DNA of 64,000 nt, from contig NZ_JAAXOX010000013.1 of the NCBI RefSeq assembly GCF_012396125.1, positions 1-64,000 of the forward strand. Reading direction: 5' to 3'. The position numbers and the translations under genes were made by a program. The notes below the pieces were generated by a model, which saw nothing but the letters and a program-made list of their open reading frames with translations, ran no database searches and was not told the origin of the DNA. The DNA is from Cellulomonas denverensis (lineage in GTDB: Bacteria > Actinomycetota > Actinomycetes > Actinomycetales > Cellulomonadaceae). Shown here one piece after another: positions 11,266 to 19,554 of this stretch (its first letter is position 1; the number at the start of each line of letters is the position of its first letter).

Positions 11266-11701
11266 GCGGGTCCGGCCGGTAGTCGGCGAACGGCCCGCAC
11301 TCGGTGAATCCGTGCCGGGCGTACAACCGGCGCGCGGCGGCGAACTGGTCCTCCGCCCCGGTCTCCAGGCTGACCCGCCGCCAGCCGCGCTCGGCGGCCA
11401 GCTCGATCAACCGGGTCAGCATCTCCGCGCCGATCCCGCGGCCCCGGGCGGCCACCGTGGTGCGCATCGACTTCAGTTCGCCGTGCCCGTCGCCCAGGTC
11501 CTTCAGCGCCCCGCAGCCGAGCAGCAGGGTGCCGTACCACGCGGTGAGCAGGGTGACCGCCGGGTCGCGCAGCTGGTCCAGGTCCAGGGCGTGCACCGAC
11601 TCCGGCGGACTGGCCGAGCGCATGTCGGACAGGTGCTCGGCCAGCAGCGCGTGCACCGCGGGCCGGGTCAGGTCGTCGACCTCGATCAGCAGCTCGCTCA
11701 C
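11237..11701 (-). CDS. GNAT family N-acetyltransferase
   Basis: The 154-residue protein has the full GNAT fold. ELKSMRTTVAARGRGIGAEMLTRL holds the acetyl-CoA pyrophosphate loop (R-x-x-G-x-G), and AAARRLYARHGFTECGPF is the typical C-terminal motif B. The acceptor substrate cannot be read from sequence; small-molecule or protein N-acetylation are both possible. The GTG at 11701 overlaps the stop of the dehydrogenase/ACT gene (GTGA), so the two are probably translated together. Longer frames upstream lie inside that gene and are rejected. Confidence 0.85.
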   Translation of the reverse strand: MSELLIEVDDLTRPAVHALLAEHLSDMRSASPPESVHALDLDQLRDPAVTLLTAWYGTLLLGCGALKDLGDGHGELKSMRTTVAARGRGIGAEMLTRLIELAAERGWRRVSLETGAEDQFAAARRLYARHGFTECGPFADYRPDPLSVYMTREL

Positions 11702-13119
11702 CGGGCGTCCTCCAGCCCGGCGGCCCGAACCCGCACCGCGTGCACCGCCTGCAACCGCGCCACCGTGCGGATCAGCAGGCGCTGGCGGCGTTCGGTGGCG
11801 GTGAAGGTCACGGTGATCTCGCCCGCACCGTCCTGGGCGTCGGCGGTGCGCAGCGCGTCGAAGGACACCCCGCGGCTGGCGAACACACTGGCCAGCGCCA
11901 TCAGGGTGCCGGTGCGGTCGTCGCCGGTCAGCTCCATCACCCAGCGGCGTTCCGGCCCGGCGGCCGCCGCCACGGCCAGGCCGGTGGTCGCCCGGCTGCT
12001 GCCCGCGTCCCAGCGATCCACCGCGCCACCACCGGGCGCGCCACCGTCCCGGCCCAGCCCCCAGGGCGCCAGCAGCCCGTCGATCCGATCGGCGGAGGCC
12101 AGCAGCCGCCGGGCCTCGTCCGGGGCGGGCTCGTCCAGGATCACCCGGGTCCACCCCTCCGGGCCGAGCACCACCGGCACGCCCAGCACGCCGTGCAGTG
12201 CCCGCCCGCCGACCGTGACCTCGCCGTCCAGCACCACCTGCCCGGCGACCACGATCTCCCGGCCGTCCAGCACGGTGTCCACCAGGTCCACGGTCGCCGC
12301 CGCGGTGGCGGAGGCGGTCTTGGCACCGCTCTGGTGGGTCAGCCACGGCCGGGCGACCGCGCGCAGATCCGGCAGCCAGCCCTCCACCAGCGCGAACGCC
12401 CGGTCCGGCCGGTCGGCCATCAGCCCGGCCAGCTCGGTCTGGGCCCCGGTGATCTCGGCGCCGAAGTCGTCCAGCGACCGCCCGGCGCGCAGACCGGCGA
12501 CCGCCCGGGCCCGTTCCTCCGCGTCCAGTCCGCTGACCCGCACCGTCGACCACAGCGGCACCAGGTCGTCGCCGTGCTGCCCGGCCACGAATCCGCCCAC
12601 CCGGTGCCGGCGCAGCCCGAGCGAGACCGCGATCTCCCGCCGGAACCGCAGGGTGTCCAGCCAGGCGCCCATCCCGATCACCCGGTGCCGGCCCAGCTCG
12701 GCGGCCACCGTGGCCACCGCCAGCTCCACCGGGTTGGAGACCACCACGACGACCTCGTGCCCGGAGCCGTGCTCGGCGATCGCCCGGGCGTAGGCGGCGA
12801 ACACCTGCTGGTTCTCGGCCGCCAGCGTGGCCCGGTCGGCGACCGCACCGGCGCGGGCGGGGGCGGTCCGGCCCGCGGCGAGCACGATCACGTCCGCGAC
12901 CACGTCGGCCGGGTCCAGCACCACGTCGATCAGCGGGGCGTGCTCGTCATAGGCGTCGATCAGGTCGGCGCGCAGACCGTAGGACGCCCGGCCGGACGCA
13001 CCCCCGGGACGGCCGACCAGTTGCAGCCGCGACGTGGTGGGCAGCACCCGCCGTTCGATCAACTGGGCGCAGACCTGCCGCCCCACGTCACCTGTCGCAC
13101 CCAGCACCGCCACATCCAC
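11698..13119 (-). CDS. malate/lactate dehydrogenase-like protein fused to an ACT domain
   Basis: The N-terminal 330 or so residues resemble NAD-dependent malate/lactate dehydrogenases: GATGDVG (7-13) is the nucleotide loop, SNPVE (128-132) the conserved Asn-Pro, LDTLR holds Asp155 and Arg158, and GQHGDDLVP holds the catalytic His182. Residues about 393-466 form an ACT-like domain (MELTGDDRTGTLMALASVF, then ASRGVSFDALRTADA), a ligand-binding module usually found in amino-acid-regulated enzymes. Ordinary malate dehydrogenases are about 320 residues and lack it. The fusion suggests an allosterically controlled 2-hydroxyacid dehydrogenase; the true substrate is unknown. It precedes a GNAT gene with overlapping stop and start. 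Confidence 0.75.
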   Translation of the reverse strand: MDVAVLGATGDVGRQVCAQLIERRVLPTTSRLQLVGRPGGASGRASYGLRADLIDAYDEHAPLIDVVLDPADVVADVIVLAAGRTAPARAGAVADRATLAAENQQVFAAYARAIAEHGSGHEVVVVVSNPVELAVATVAAELGRHRVIGMGAWLDTLRFRREIAVSLGLRRHRVGGFVAGQHGDDLVPLWSTVRVSGLDAEERARAVAGLRAGRSLDDFGAEITGAQTELAGLMADRPDRAFALVEGWLPDLRAVARPWLTHQSGAKTASATAAATVDLVDTVLDGREIVVAGQVVLDGEVTVGGRALHGVLGVPVVLGPEGWTRVILDEPAPDEARRLLASADRIDGLLAPWGLGRDGGAPGGGAVDRWDAGSSRATTGLAVAAAAGPERRWVMELTGDDRTGTLMALASVFASRGVSFDALRTADAQDGAGEITVTFTATERRQRLLIRTVARLQAVHAVRVRAAGLEDAR

Positions 13120-13164
13120 GTCGAAGGAGGCTAGGGCACGCAGATGTCCGGCGCATGACGCGGC

Positions 13165-13575
13165 TCACCCGAAGTCGAACAGGTCCTCCAGCCAGGACTC
13201 CTTGCGCTTGCGGCGCTTGTCGTACCGCGGGTCGTAGCCACGGTCGTACCGGCGGTCGTCGCGGTAGCCCGGGTCGCGGTAGCCGGGCTCGTAGCCACCG
13301 CGCGGGTCGGGCGCGTACCCGGGCTCGGGCGCGTACCGCGGGTCGGGCGGGTAGCCGGGGCCGGGGGCGTACCGCGGATCGGCCGCACGCGGGTCGGCGG
13401 CGGGGGCCAGCGGGTCCACCGGCAGGCCGGGGGCCGGGGCACCGGAGGCGCGCTCCAGGATCTTGTCGAGCTCACCGCGGTCCAGCCAGATCCCCCGGCA
13501 GGACGGGCAGTAGTCGATCTCGATCCCCTGGCGCTCGGACATCACCAGCTCGGCGCCGTCGGTGGGACACCTCAT
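13165..13575 (-). CDS. TFIIB-type zinc-ribbon protein with Tyr/Pro/Gly-rich tail
   Basis: The 136-residue protein starts with a compact zinc ribbon (C3-P-T-D, then CPSC at residues 23-26), followed by RGIWLDRGELDKILE, the signature of the zf-TFIIB family. Residues about 45-118 are a low-complexity region of repeated Pro-Asp-Pro-Arg-Tyr-Ala-like units and Gly-Tyr motifs, followed by a basic patch (DKRRKRKESW) and an acidic/aromatic end. The function of this family in bacteria is not established. GGAG lies six bases upstream of the ATG. Confidence 0.8.
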   Translation of the reverse strand: MRCPTDGAELVMSERQGIEIDYCPSCRGIWLDRGELDKILERASGAPAPGLPVDPLAPAADPRAADPRYAPGPGYPPDPRYAPEPGYAPDPRGGYEPGYRDPGYRDDRRYDRGYDPRYDKRRKRKESWLEDLFDFG

Positions 13576-13635
13576 GTCGGACTCCTCGTCGTCGTGTGCG
13601 GAACTTCAACGTCCGGCCCGGTGGACCGGTTCCCG

Positions 13636-14811
13636 TCAGAGCGTCTGCTGCCAGGCCACGATCCGGTCCACCGCCTCGGCCACCACCGCCGGCGAGGAGG
13701 CGAAGGACAGCCGCACCCAGTCCGCCCCGTGTGCCGGGTCGAAGTCGGTGCCGGGGGTCAGCGCCACCCCCGCCTCGTCCAGCGCCCGGGCGCACCACTC
13801 GGGCGAGGCCAGACCGGTGCCGGACACGTCCGCGTAGACGTAGAACGCCCCGTCGGCCGGTGCCACCCGGGACCAGCCGAGCTCCGGCAACCGGTCCAGC
13901 ACCAGCTGCCGGCTGGCCGCGTACTGCACGACATTCGCCTGCGCGGCCGCGTAGCCCTCCGGGCTGAACGCGGCGACCCCGGCGTGCTGCGCCAGGGCCG
14001 GTGGGCAGAGCGCGACGTTCCCGGCCAGGGCGTCCACCGGTCCGGCCAGGTCCTCCGGCAGCAGCAACCAGCCCAGTCGCCACCCGGTCATCGCCCAGTA
14101 CTTGGAGAACGAGTTCACCACCACCGCCCCACCGTCCAGCGCGCCCGCGGCGGTCGGGGCGCCCGGTGCGGGCTCGGCCGGGGCCGGGTAGGTGATGCCG
14201 TGGTAGATCTCGTCCGACACCAACCGCACCCCGTTCGCCGCGCACCACTCGGTGAGCTCCGCCAGGGCCGCCGGGTCGATCAGCGTGCCGGTCGGGTTCG
14301 CCGGGCCGGCGACCACCAGGCCGCTCACCGGCGGGTCCAGCGCCGCCAGCTGCTGCACCGTCGGCTGGTACCGGGTCTCCGGGCCGCAGTCCAGGTCGAC
14401 CACCTCGCAGCCCAGCGCCCGCAGGATGTTCGCGTACGCCGGGTAGCCGGGCCGGGCCAGCGCCACCCGGTCGCCCACGTCGAAGGCCGCCAGGAACGCC
14501 AGCATGAACCCGCCCGACGACCCGGTGGTCACCGCGACCCGTGCCGGATCCACCTCCACGTCGTACCAGCGCCGGTAGTGCGCGGCGATCTCCGCCCGCA
14601 GCGCCGGGGCACCCAGCGACTCGGTGTAGCCCAGGTCCCCGCCGGACAGCAGGTCCACCGCCCGGCGCCGCACCACCTCCGACGCCCCGGTCGACGGCTC
14701 CCCGGCGCACAGGTTCAGCACCGACGCTCCGGCGGCCCGGCGGGCGTTCGCGGCGGCCAGGATGTCCATCACCGCGAACGGCGGCACGTGGGAACGCTGA
14801 GAGACCTTCAT
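13636..14811 (-). CDS. class I/II pyridoxal-phosphate aminotransferase
   Basis: The 391-residue protein is a fold-type I aminotransferase. The PLP-binding lysine is Lys237 in SFSKYWAMTGWRLG; ANPTG (171-175) and SDEIYHG (199-205, with Asp200 and Tyr203) are the other cofactor motifs. The substrate amino acid cannot be decided; the family includes aspartate, alanine and aromatic transaminases. The ATG at 14811 is chosen because the conserved N-terminus (SHVPPFAVMDILAAANARR) begins right after it. A divergent hydrolase gene starts 78 bases away, so the two promoters share this gap. Confidence 0.88.
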   Translation of the reverse strand: MKVSQRSHVPPFAVMDILAAANARRAAGASVLNLCAGEPSTGASEVVRRRAVDLLSGGDLGYTESLGAPALRAEIAAHYRRWYDVEVDPARVAVTTGSSGGFMLAFLAAFDVGDRVALARPGYPAYANILRALGCEVVDLDCGPETRYQPTVQQLAALDPPVSGLVVAGPANPTGTLIDPAALAELTEWCAANGVRLVSDEIYHGITYPAPAEPAPGAPTAAGALDGGAVVVNSFSKYWAMTGWRLGWLLLPEDLAGPVDALAGNVALCPPALAQHAGVAAFSPEGYAAAQANVVQYAASRQLVLDRLPELGWSRVAPADGAFYVYADVSGTGLASPEWCARALDEAGVALTPGTDFDPAHGADWVRLSFASSPAVVAEAVDRIVAWQQTL

Positions 14812-14889
14812 CACCCCATCGTGCCGTCGGCCCGTGGCGCCACGCATCCCCCAGGACAGGTGTCGGACCCCCGGGCTACGGTCCCCCAC

Positions 14890-15669
14890 ATGCCCACCCT
14901 CAGCCGCCCCCGTGCCGACCTCGACTACTCCGTCCGCCGCACCGGTGACGGACCGGTGGTGGTCACCGCGCACGGCCTGACCTCCAGCCGGGCGATGGCC
15001 GCGGCCGAGGGACTGTTCGACTGGTCGGCGCTCGGGGCCGGCGGGACGCTGGTCGAGTACGACGCCCGGGGCCACGGCGGCTCCACCGGTGCGCCGGTCC
15101 CCGCCGACTACACCTGGTCCGCCCAGGCCGGCGACCTGTTGGCCCTGATCGACCAGGTCAGCCCGGACGCCCCGGTGGACGCCGTCGGTGCGTCGATGGG
15201 CACCGCCACCGTGCTGTGGGCCGCCGCGCTGCGCCCCGACCGGTTCCGCCGCCTGGTGCTCACCATCCCGCCGACCGCCTGGGACACCCGGGCCGCCCAG
15301 GCCGACACCTACCAGGCGGACGCCCGCTCGGTGGAGCAGCACGGCCTCGGCCCCTGGGTGCGCGCCGCCGCCGCGACCCCCGGCCCGGCGGTGCTGGACG
15401 GACTGGACTTCGACCCGGAGCCCTCGGTGCCCGCCGACGTGCTGCCCAGCGTGCTGCGCGGCGCCGGGGCCAGCGACCTGCCCGACCCCGCCGTGCTCGC
15501 CCGTCTCCCGCACCCCGCGCTGCTGCTGCCCTGGACCACCGACCCCGGTCACCCGGTCTCCACCGCCGGTGCACTGGCCCGGATCCTGCCCGGCGCGCAG
15601 CTGGAGGTGGCGGCGGACCTCACCGCGATCCGCGGCTGGGGGGCGCGCGCGGCGGCGTTCCTGGCCTGA
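14890..15669 (+). CDS. alpha/beta hydrolase
   Basis: The 259-residue protein has an alpha/beta-hydrolase fold: the oxyanion region VTAHGLTSS, VEYDARGHGGSTG, and the nucleophile elbow GASMG, with Ser as nucleophile. A likely acid residue lies in PWTTDPGHP. The expected catalytic His near the C-terminus is not obvious: the usual position reads AADLTAIRGW. The triad may use the His of DPGHP or be incomplete. The substrate is unknown. TACGGT lies seven bases before the ATG, consistent with a leaderless promoter. Confidence 0.8.
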   Translation: MPTLSRPRADLDYSVRRTGDGPVVVTAHGLTSSRAMAAAEGLFDWSALGAGGTLVEYDARGHGGSTGAPVPADYTWSAQAGDLLALIDQVSPDAPVDAVGASMGTATVLWAAALRPDRFRRLVLTIPPTAWDTRAAQADTYQADARSVEQHGLGPWVRAAAATPGPAVLDGLDFDPEPSVPADVLPSVLRGAGASDLPDPAVLARLPHPALLLPWTTDPGHPVSTAGALARILPGAQLEVAADLTAIRGWGARAAAFLA

Positions 15670-15763
15670 CCGGTCAGCGCGGGTCAGAAGGGCTGTCCCG
15701 GCTGACGACACCTGACTAGGGTCAGCCCGGGCGACGAGGCCCACCCAGCACCTCGGAGGCAGC

Positions 15764-15886
15764 ATGATCGGGTTGAAACCGTGGCACATCGTGGCGGCGG
15801 TGATCGTCATCCTGATCGTGGCGGGAGTGGTCTGGCTGATCCGGGCCACCACCCGGGCGGCCGGCGAACGGCGCCCACGCCAGTAG
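15764..15886 (+). CDS. 40-residue TatA-like small membrane protein
   Basis: This short gene reads MIGLKPWHIVAAVIVILIVA, then a hydrophobic end and a basic tail (RATTRAAGERRPRQ). The start resembles the N-terminus of TatA/TatE twin-arginine translocase subunits (M-x-x-L-x-PWH-I-hydrophobic). The TatA amphipathic helix with its FG-x-x-x-LP motif is missing, so it could not act as a normal TatA. GGAGG lies four bases before the ATG, which strongly supports translation. It sits alone between a hydrolase and the convergent phosphatase gene. A small membrane regulator or a trimmed TatA paralogue are both possible. Confidence 0.7.
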   Translation: MIGLKPWHIVAAVIVILIVAGVVWLIRATTRAAGERRPRQ

Positions 15887-15903
15887 GAGGACGCCCCCGG
15901 CAC

Positions 15904-16410
15904 TCAGCCCTCGAGCGCCGACCTGACGTGCTCGACCACCCCGTCGGCCGCCGCCTCGATCTCGTCCAGGCACAGCTCGAAGTTCTCCGGCCCGCCGTAC
16001 CAGGGGTCGTCCACGTCCAACAGGTGCTCGGAGTCCCGGTCGGTCACCTCGGGCGCGGCCGGGTCGAAGGACCGGTACATCACCACCGGCGCCTGGCCAC
16101 CGCCGATCCGGCGCAGCGCCCGGGCGTGCGAGGCGGTCATCGCCAGCACCAGGTCGCGGTGGGCCAGGTCGTCCGGGCGGACCTGCCGGGCGGCCCGGTG
16201 CGGCACCGGGTAACCGCGGGCGGCGAGGGCGGCCCGGGCGCGGCGGTCGATCGGGTTGCCGTGCTCCTCGTCGCTGACCCCGGTGGAGTCGACCACCACC
16301 CGGTCGGCCAGCCCGGCCCGTTCCAGCCGGTCCCGCAGCACCACCTCGGCCATCGGGGATCGGCAGATGTTGCCGGTGCAGACGGTCATGATCCGGTAGG
16401 GCTCGGTCAC
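15904..16410 (-). CDS. low-molecular-weight protein tyrosine phosphatase
   Basis: The 168-residue protein has the catalytic P-loop VCTGNICRSPMAE (C-x5-R-S) at its start and the general-acid region DVDDPWYGG near residue 135, both diagnostic. It removes phosphate from tyrosine, and in some bacteria from arginine, on cytoplasmic proteins. The GTG at 16410 overlaps the stop of the upstream acetyltransferase gene (GTGA), with GAGAGG upstream. No tyrosine kinase or capsule gene is nearby, so its target is not suggested by context. Confidence 0.9.
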   Translation of the reverse strand: MTEPYRIMTVCTGNICRSPMAEVVLRDRLERAGLADRVVVDSTGVSDEEHGNPIDRRARAALAARGYPVPHRAARQVRPDDLAHRDLVLAMTASHARALRRIGGGQAPVVMYRSFDPAAPEVTDRDSEHLLDVDDPWYGGPENFELCLDEIEAAADGVVEHVRSALEG

Positions 16411-16928
16411 GTCGTTCCTCTCCTGGTCCAGCGCAGCAGCACTCCGCTGCCGCCGTCGAAGTCGATCCCGGCGAACCGGGCGGCCCGGCCCAGCTCGGTG
16501 AAGCCCGCCCGTCGGTGCAGGTCGAGCGAGGCACCGTTGCGGGCGTTGATCACGCTGTGCACCGCTCCGTCCTCGCCGGCGAGCAGTCCGGCCAGCAGCC
16601 GGTCGCCGATCCCGCGCCGCCGGGCGCCGGGCGCGACGGTCAGCGCGGAGACGTACCGGCCGTCGGGCGCGTCGGTCAGCCCGGTCCACGGCCCGAGCAT
16701 CGCCCAGCCGAGCACGGCGGGGTCGTCCGGCCGGTCGGCGACCAGCACTCGCCAGGTGTGGTCGGTCAGCCGTGCCGCGAGTCGCTCGGCGAACGCCGCC
16801 GGCACCCCGCCCCGGGACTCCGCCACCGCGACGATGCCGGGCAGGTCCGCGCCGGTCGCCGGTCGTAGCCGGATGTCCGGGTCCGGCACTCCCCGGTCTC
16901 CGGGGCGGTAGGACGCGAACATCGACAC
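16407..16928 (-). CDS. GNAT family N-acetyltransferase
   Basis: The 173-residue protein shows the GNAT pattern: IRLRPATGADLPGIVAVAE at the start, ALTVAPGARRRGIGDRLLAGLL (acetyl-CoA loop R-x-x-G-I-G), and NGASLDLHRRAGFTELGRA near the end. It probably acetylates a small molecule such as an antibiotic-like or phosphinothricin-like compound, but this is family-level inference only. A GTG at 16928 and an ATG two codons later are possible starts. The end overlaps the phosphatase start, so both genes are likely one transcript. Confidence 0.85.
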   Translation of the reverse strand: MSMFASYRPGDRGVPDPDIRLRPATGADLPGIVAVAESRGGVPAAFAERLAARLTDHTWRVLVADRPDDPAVLGWAMLGPWTGLTDAPDGRYVSALTVAPGARRRGIGDRLLAGLLAGEDGAVHSVINARNGASLDLHRRAGFTELGRAARFAGIDFDGGSGVLLRWTRRGTT

Positions 16929-16962
16929 CCACCCATCGTGGCATCCCGGGCGAGCGGCACGC

Positions 16963-17409
16963 TCAGCCGGTGATCGGGCGGCGCGCGTCGAGTTCGATCA
17001 GCAGGGTGTCGAGCGCGGCCCGGCCGGCCGGTGACAGGCCGGCGCGGAACTCGTCGTCCAGCGCGGCGGCGGTCCGGGCGCCGGTGGCGAGCAGGTCGCG
17101 GCCCCGGTCGGTGAGCTCGATCAGCTGGACCCGGCGGTCGGTGGTGCTGCGGGTGCGCCGGACGGCGTCGAGTTCGATCAGCCCGTCGACCAGCGAGACG
17201 ACCAGGCTCGGCGCGACCTGCATCCGGTCGGCGATCTCCCGTTGCGAGCGGGCGAGCCCGGCATCCACCACCGCCAGCAGGCCGACCTGTTTGTGGCTGA
17301 GACCGAGCGGGGTGATCCGGTCAGCGAAGGCCCGGGTCAGCCGCGACCCCGCCACCCCCATCCGGAAGCACGCCGCGGCCAGGATCGCCTCCCCGTTGAC
17401 CTCACTCAT
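16963..17409 (-). CDS. MarR family transcriptional regulator
   Basis: The 148-residue protein has the MarR winged helix: LGLSHKQVGLLAVVDAGLARSQREIADRMQVAPSLV and the wing RTRSTTDRRVQLIELTDRGRDLL. MarR proteins are dimeric repressors released by small ligands. The divergent DUF4267 gene starts 59 bases away, and a palindrome lies in the gap, so it probably represses its own gene and that neighbour. Confidence 0.9.
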   Translation of the reverse strand: MSEVNGEAILAAACFRMGVAGSRLTRAFADRITPLGLSHKQVGLLAVVDAGLARSQREIADRMQVAPSLVVSLVDGLIELDAVRRTRSTTDRRVQLIELTDRGRDLLATGARTAAALDDEFRAGLSPAGRAALDTLLIELDARRPITG

Positions 17410-17432
17410 GCCGCCAACGCTATCATCACTGA

Positions 17433-17452
17433 ATCATTCACTACTGAACGAT
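17433..17452. promoter_or_regulatory. putative MarR operator in divergent promoter
   Basis: ATCATTCACTACTGAACGAT is a 20-bp inverted repeat with 7 of 8 arm positions paired around a CTAC centre. It lies between the divergent MarR and DUF4267 genes and is flanked by TATC and GATA. The position fits autorepression plus control of the neighbour. Confidence 0.6.
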
Positions 17453-17468
17453 AGTCAGGAGAACGATC

Positions 17469-17819
17469 ATGGTCCGGTGGCTGGCCGCACTGAACACCCT
17501 GGCGGCACTCTCCTCGGCGGGCTTCGGTGTCGCCGCACTGCTCCGGCCCGGCCTGATCGCACCCTCGGGCCAGGACACGTCCTCCCGGTTCTACCCGGCG
17601 ATGTACGCCGCCCGCGCGATCCCGCTCGGCCTGGCGGTGGCGGTGGCGGTCTGGCTGACGCCGGCGCCCACCTTCCTGGTGCTGCTGCTCGTGGCGGCGA
17701 TCGTGGCCCAGCTCGGCGACATCGCGATCGGCGTGGCCTACCGGGTGCCCGGGATGATCGCCGGCCCGGTGATCGCGGTGCTCTGCCACGGCGCGGCCGT
17801 CGTGGTGACCGCCTGGTAG
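17469..17819 (+). CDS. DUF4267-like small membrane protein
   Basis: The 116-residue protein is nearly all hydrophobic, with four predicted membrane segments (about 5-25, 48-65, 67-85, 95-114) and a short RPGLIAPSGQDTSSRFYPAMYAARAI loop typical of DUF4267 proteins. The family has no known function. AGGAG lies nine bases before the ATG. It is divergent from a MarR gene with a shared operator, so it is probably induced by the MarR ligand, possibly a toxic compound. Confidence 0.75.
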   Translation: MVRWLAALNTLAALSSAGFGVAALLRPGLIAPSGQDTSSRFYPAMYAARAIPLGLAVAVAVWLTPAPTFLVLLLVAAIVAQLGDIAIGVAYRVPGMIAGPVIAVLCHGAAVVVTAW

Positions 17820-17886
17820 TCCCGACCCACGAACACCGGGCCCGCTTCCCGGCGCGCCGCCCGCACCGGCCCGCTACCGTCGCCGC

Positions 17887-18768
17887 ATGGACGACCTGAT
17901 CGTGGTGACCGGCGCCTCCGGCCGGGTGGGACGACGACTGGCGGTGCGGCTGGCCGCCGAGGGCGCGCACCAGCGGCTGGTGGTGCGCACCGCGGACCGG
18001 GCACCCCGGCTGCCCGGCACCGAGACCGAGGTGGCGCTCAGCCCCGGGTACTCGGACCTCGACTCGATGCGGGCGGCCTTCACCGGGGCACAGACCGTGT
18101 TCCTGACCTCCGGCCGGGAGGACGCCGACCGGGTCGCGCAGCACCGCGCCGCCGTGGACGCCGCGGTCGACGCCGGGGTGCAGCGGATCGTCTACCTGTC
18201 CTTCATGGGCGCCGCCCCGGACGCGACCTTCACCTTCGCCCGGGACCACTGGGCCACCGAGGAGCACATCCGCGCCAGCGGGCTGCACTTCACTTTCCTG
18301 CGCGACTGCCTCTACCACGACGCGATTGCGCACTTCGTGGGCGAGGACGACGTGATCCGGGGCCCGGCCGGCGACGGGCTGGTCGCCGCGGTGTCGCACG
18401 ACGACGTCGCCGATGTCGCCACCGCCGCACTGCTCGCCGCGGACCTGCACCCCTTCGACGGGGCCACCCTGGACGTCACCGGCCCCACCGGGTACTCGCT
18501 GGCCGAGGCCGCGCAGGTGCTCAGCCGCGCCACCGGCCGCACGATCAGCTACTGGCCGGAGACCCTGGACGAGGCGTACGCGTCCCGGGCGGTCTACGAC
18601 GCACCGCATTGGGCGGTCGACGGGTGGGTGTCGTCCTACGCGGCGATCGCCGCCGGCGAGCTGGCCCAGGTGGCACCCACGGTGAAGCGGCTGACCGGCC
18701 GGCCCGCGCAGTCCTTCGCCGAGTGGCTGGACCTCAACCCCGGCGACTGGGCGCACCTGCGGCGGTGA
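17887..18768 (+). CDS. NmrA-like NAD(P)-binding reductase
   Basis: The 293-residue protein begins with VTGASGRVGRRLAVRLAAEG, the Rossmann loop G-x-x-G-x-x-G of atypical short-chain dehydrogenases. It lacks the classical Tyr-x-x-x-Lys pair, and its pattern (VYLSFMGAAPDATFTFARDHWATEEHIRASGL) is that of NmrA/QorB-like quinone-reductase or redox-sensor proteins. TACCGT lies seven bases before the ATG, so the message may be leaderless. Being near the MarR-controlled gene it may belong to a stress or detoxification response. It ends three bases from the convergent map gene. Confidence 0.82.
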   Translation: MDDLIVVTGASGRVGRRLAVRLAAEGAHQRLVVRTADRAPRLPGTETEVALSPGYSDLDSMRAAFTGAQTVFLTSGREDADRVAQHRAAVDAAVDAGVQRIVYLSFMGAAPDATFTFARDHWATEEHIRASGLHFTFLRDCLYHDAIAHFVGEDDVIRGPAGDGLVAAVSHDDVADVATAALLAADLHPFDGATLDVTGPTGYSLAEAAQVLSRATGRTISYWPETLDEAYASRAVYDAPHWAVDGWVSSYAAIAAGELAQVAPTVKRLTGRPAQSFAEWLDLNPGDWAHLRR

Positions 18769-18771
18769 GCC

Positions 18772-19536
18772 TCACTCCCGGGCGGTCAGCACCACCGGGC
18801 CGTCGGCGGTGATCGCCACGGTGTGCTCGGCATGGGCGGCCAGCGAGCCGTCGGCGGTGCGGATCGTCCAGCCGTCCGGGTCGACCGTGTAGCCGTCCCC
18901 GCCGGCCATGAACCACGGCTCGATCGCGATCACCAGGCCCGGCCGGAGCGTGAGCCCGCTGCGGCGGCGGCCGGCGTTCGGCACATGCGGCTCCTCGTGC
19001 ATGGTGCGGCCCACGCCGTGCCCGCCGAAGTCGGTGTTGATGCCGTAGCCCGCCGCGTGGCCGACCTTGCCGATCGCCGCGGAGATGTCGCCCATCCGGT
19101 TGCCGGGCCGGGCCTGGGCGATCCCGGCCGCCAGCGCCTCCTCGGTGACCGCGATCAGGCGCTGGGCCGCCGGGTCGGGGGTGCCGAGCTGGAAGGTGAG
19201 CGCGGAGTCGGCGACCCAGCCCTCGACCTCGGCGGCGAAGTCGATGCTGAGCACGTCACCGTCGCCGAGCACCCGGTCCGAGGGCAGGCCGTGCAGGGCG
19301 GCATCGTTGACGCTGGTGCACAGCACCCCGGGATACGGCATCGCGCCGAAGGAGGGGTGGTAGCCCAGGTAGACCGAGCGGGCACCGGCCTCGTCGATCA
19401 TCCGGTGGGCATGGGAGTCCAGGTCCCGCAGCGTCATGCCGACCCGGGCGACCTCGCGCAGGCTGGTCAGCACACCGGCGACGAACCGCCCGGCGGTGCG
19501 CATCTGGTCGATCTCGGCGGGGGTCTTCAGGGCCAC
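18772..19536 (-). CDS. map: type I methionine aminopeptidase
   Basis: Methionine aminopeptidase removes the initiator methionine from nascent proteins using two metal ions. All ligands are visible in the 254-residue protein: Asp99, Asp110, His173, Glu206 and Glu237, plus the conserved substrate His82 in SVNDAALHGLP. The GTG at 19536 gives the usual start VALKTPAEIDQMR; an ATG six codons upstream has no ribosome-binding site. It is not in the adk-infA context of the housekeeping copy, so it is probably a second isoform. A structured leader and a 12-codon ORF lie upstream and may control it. Confidence 0.92.
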   Translation of the reverse strand: MALKTPAEIDQMRTAGRFVAGVLTSLREVARVGMTLRDLDSHAHRMIDEAGARSVYLGYHPSFGAMPYPGVLCTSVNDAALHGLPSDRVLGDGDVLSIDFAAEVEGWVADSALTFQLGTPDPAAQRLIAVTEEALAAGIAQARPGNRMGDISAAIGKVGHAAGYGINTDFGGHGVGRTMHEEPHVPNAGRRRSGLTLRPGLVIAIEPWFMAGGDGYTVDPDGWTIRTADGSLAAHAEHTVAITADGPVVLTARE

Positions 19537-19554
19537 CTCGCCACCCTGCCACAT

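Noticed and set aside
11237-12553. A 438-codon frame extending the GNAT gene upstream
   Set aside because: The extra part lies antiparallel in frame to nothing but overlaps the dehydrogenase-ACT gene on the same strand, and has random composition.
19552-19554. ATG at 19554 as start of map
   Set aside because: It adds MWQGGE with no ribosome-binding site and no similarity to usual N-termini; the GTG at 19536 gives the normal start.
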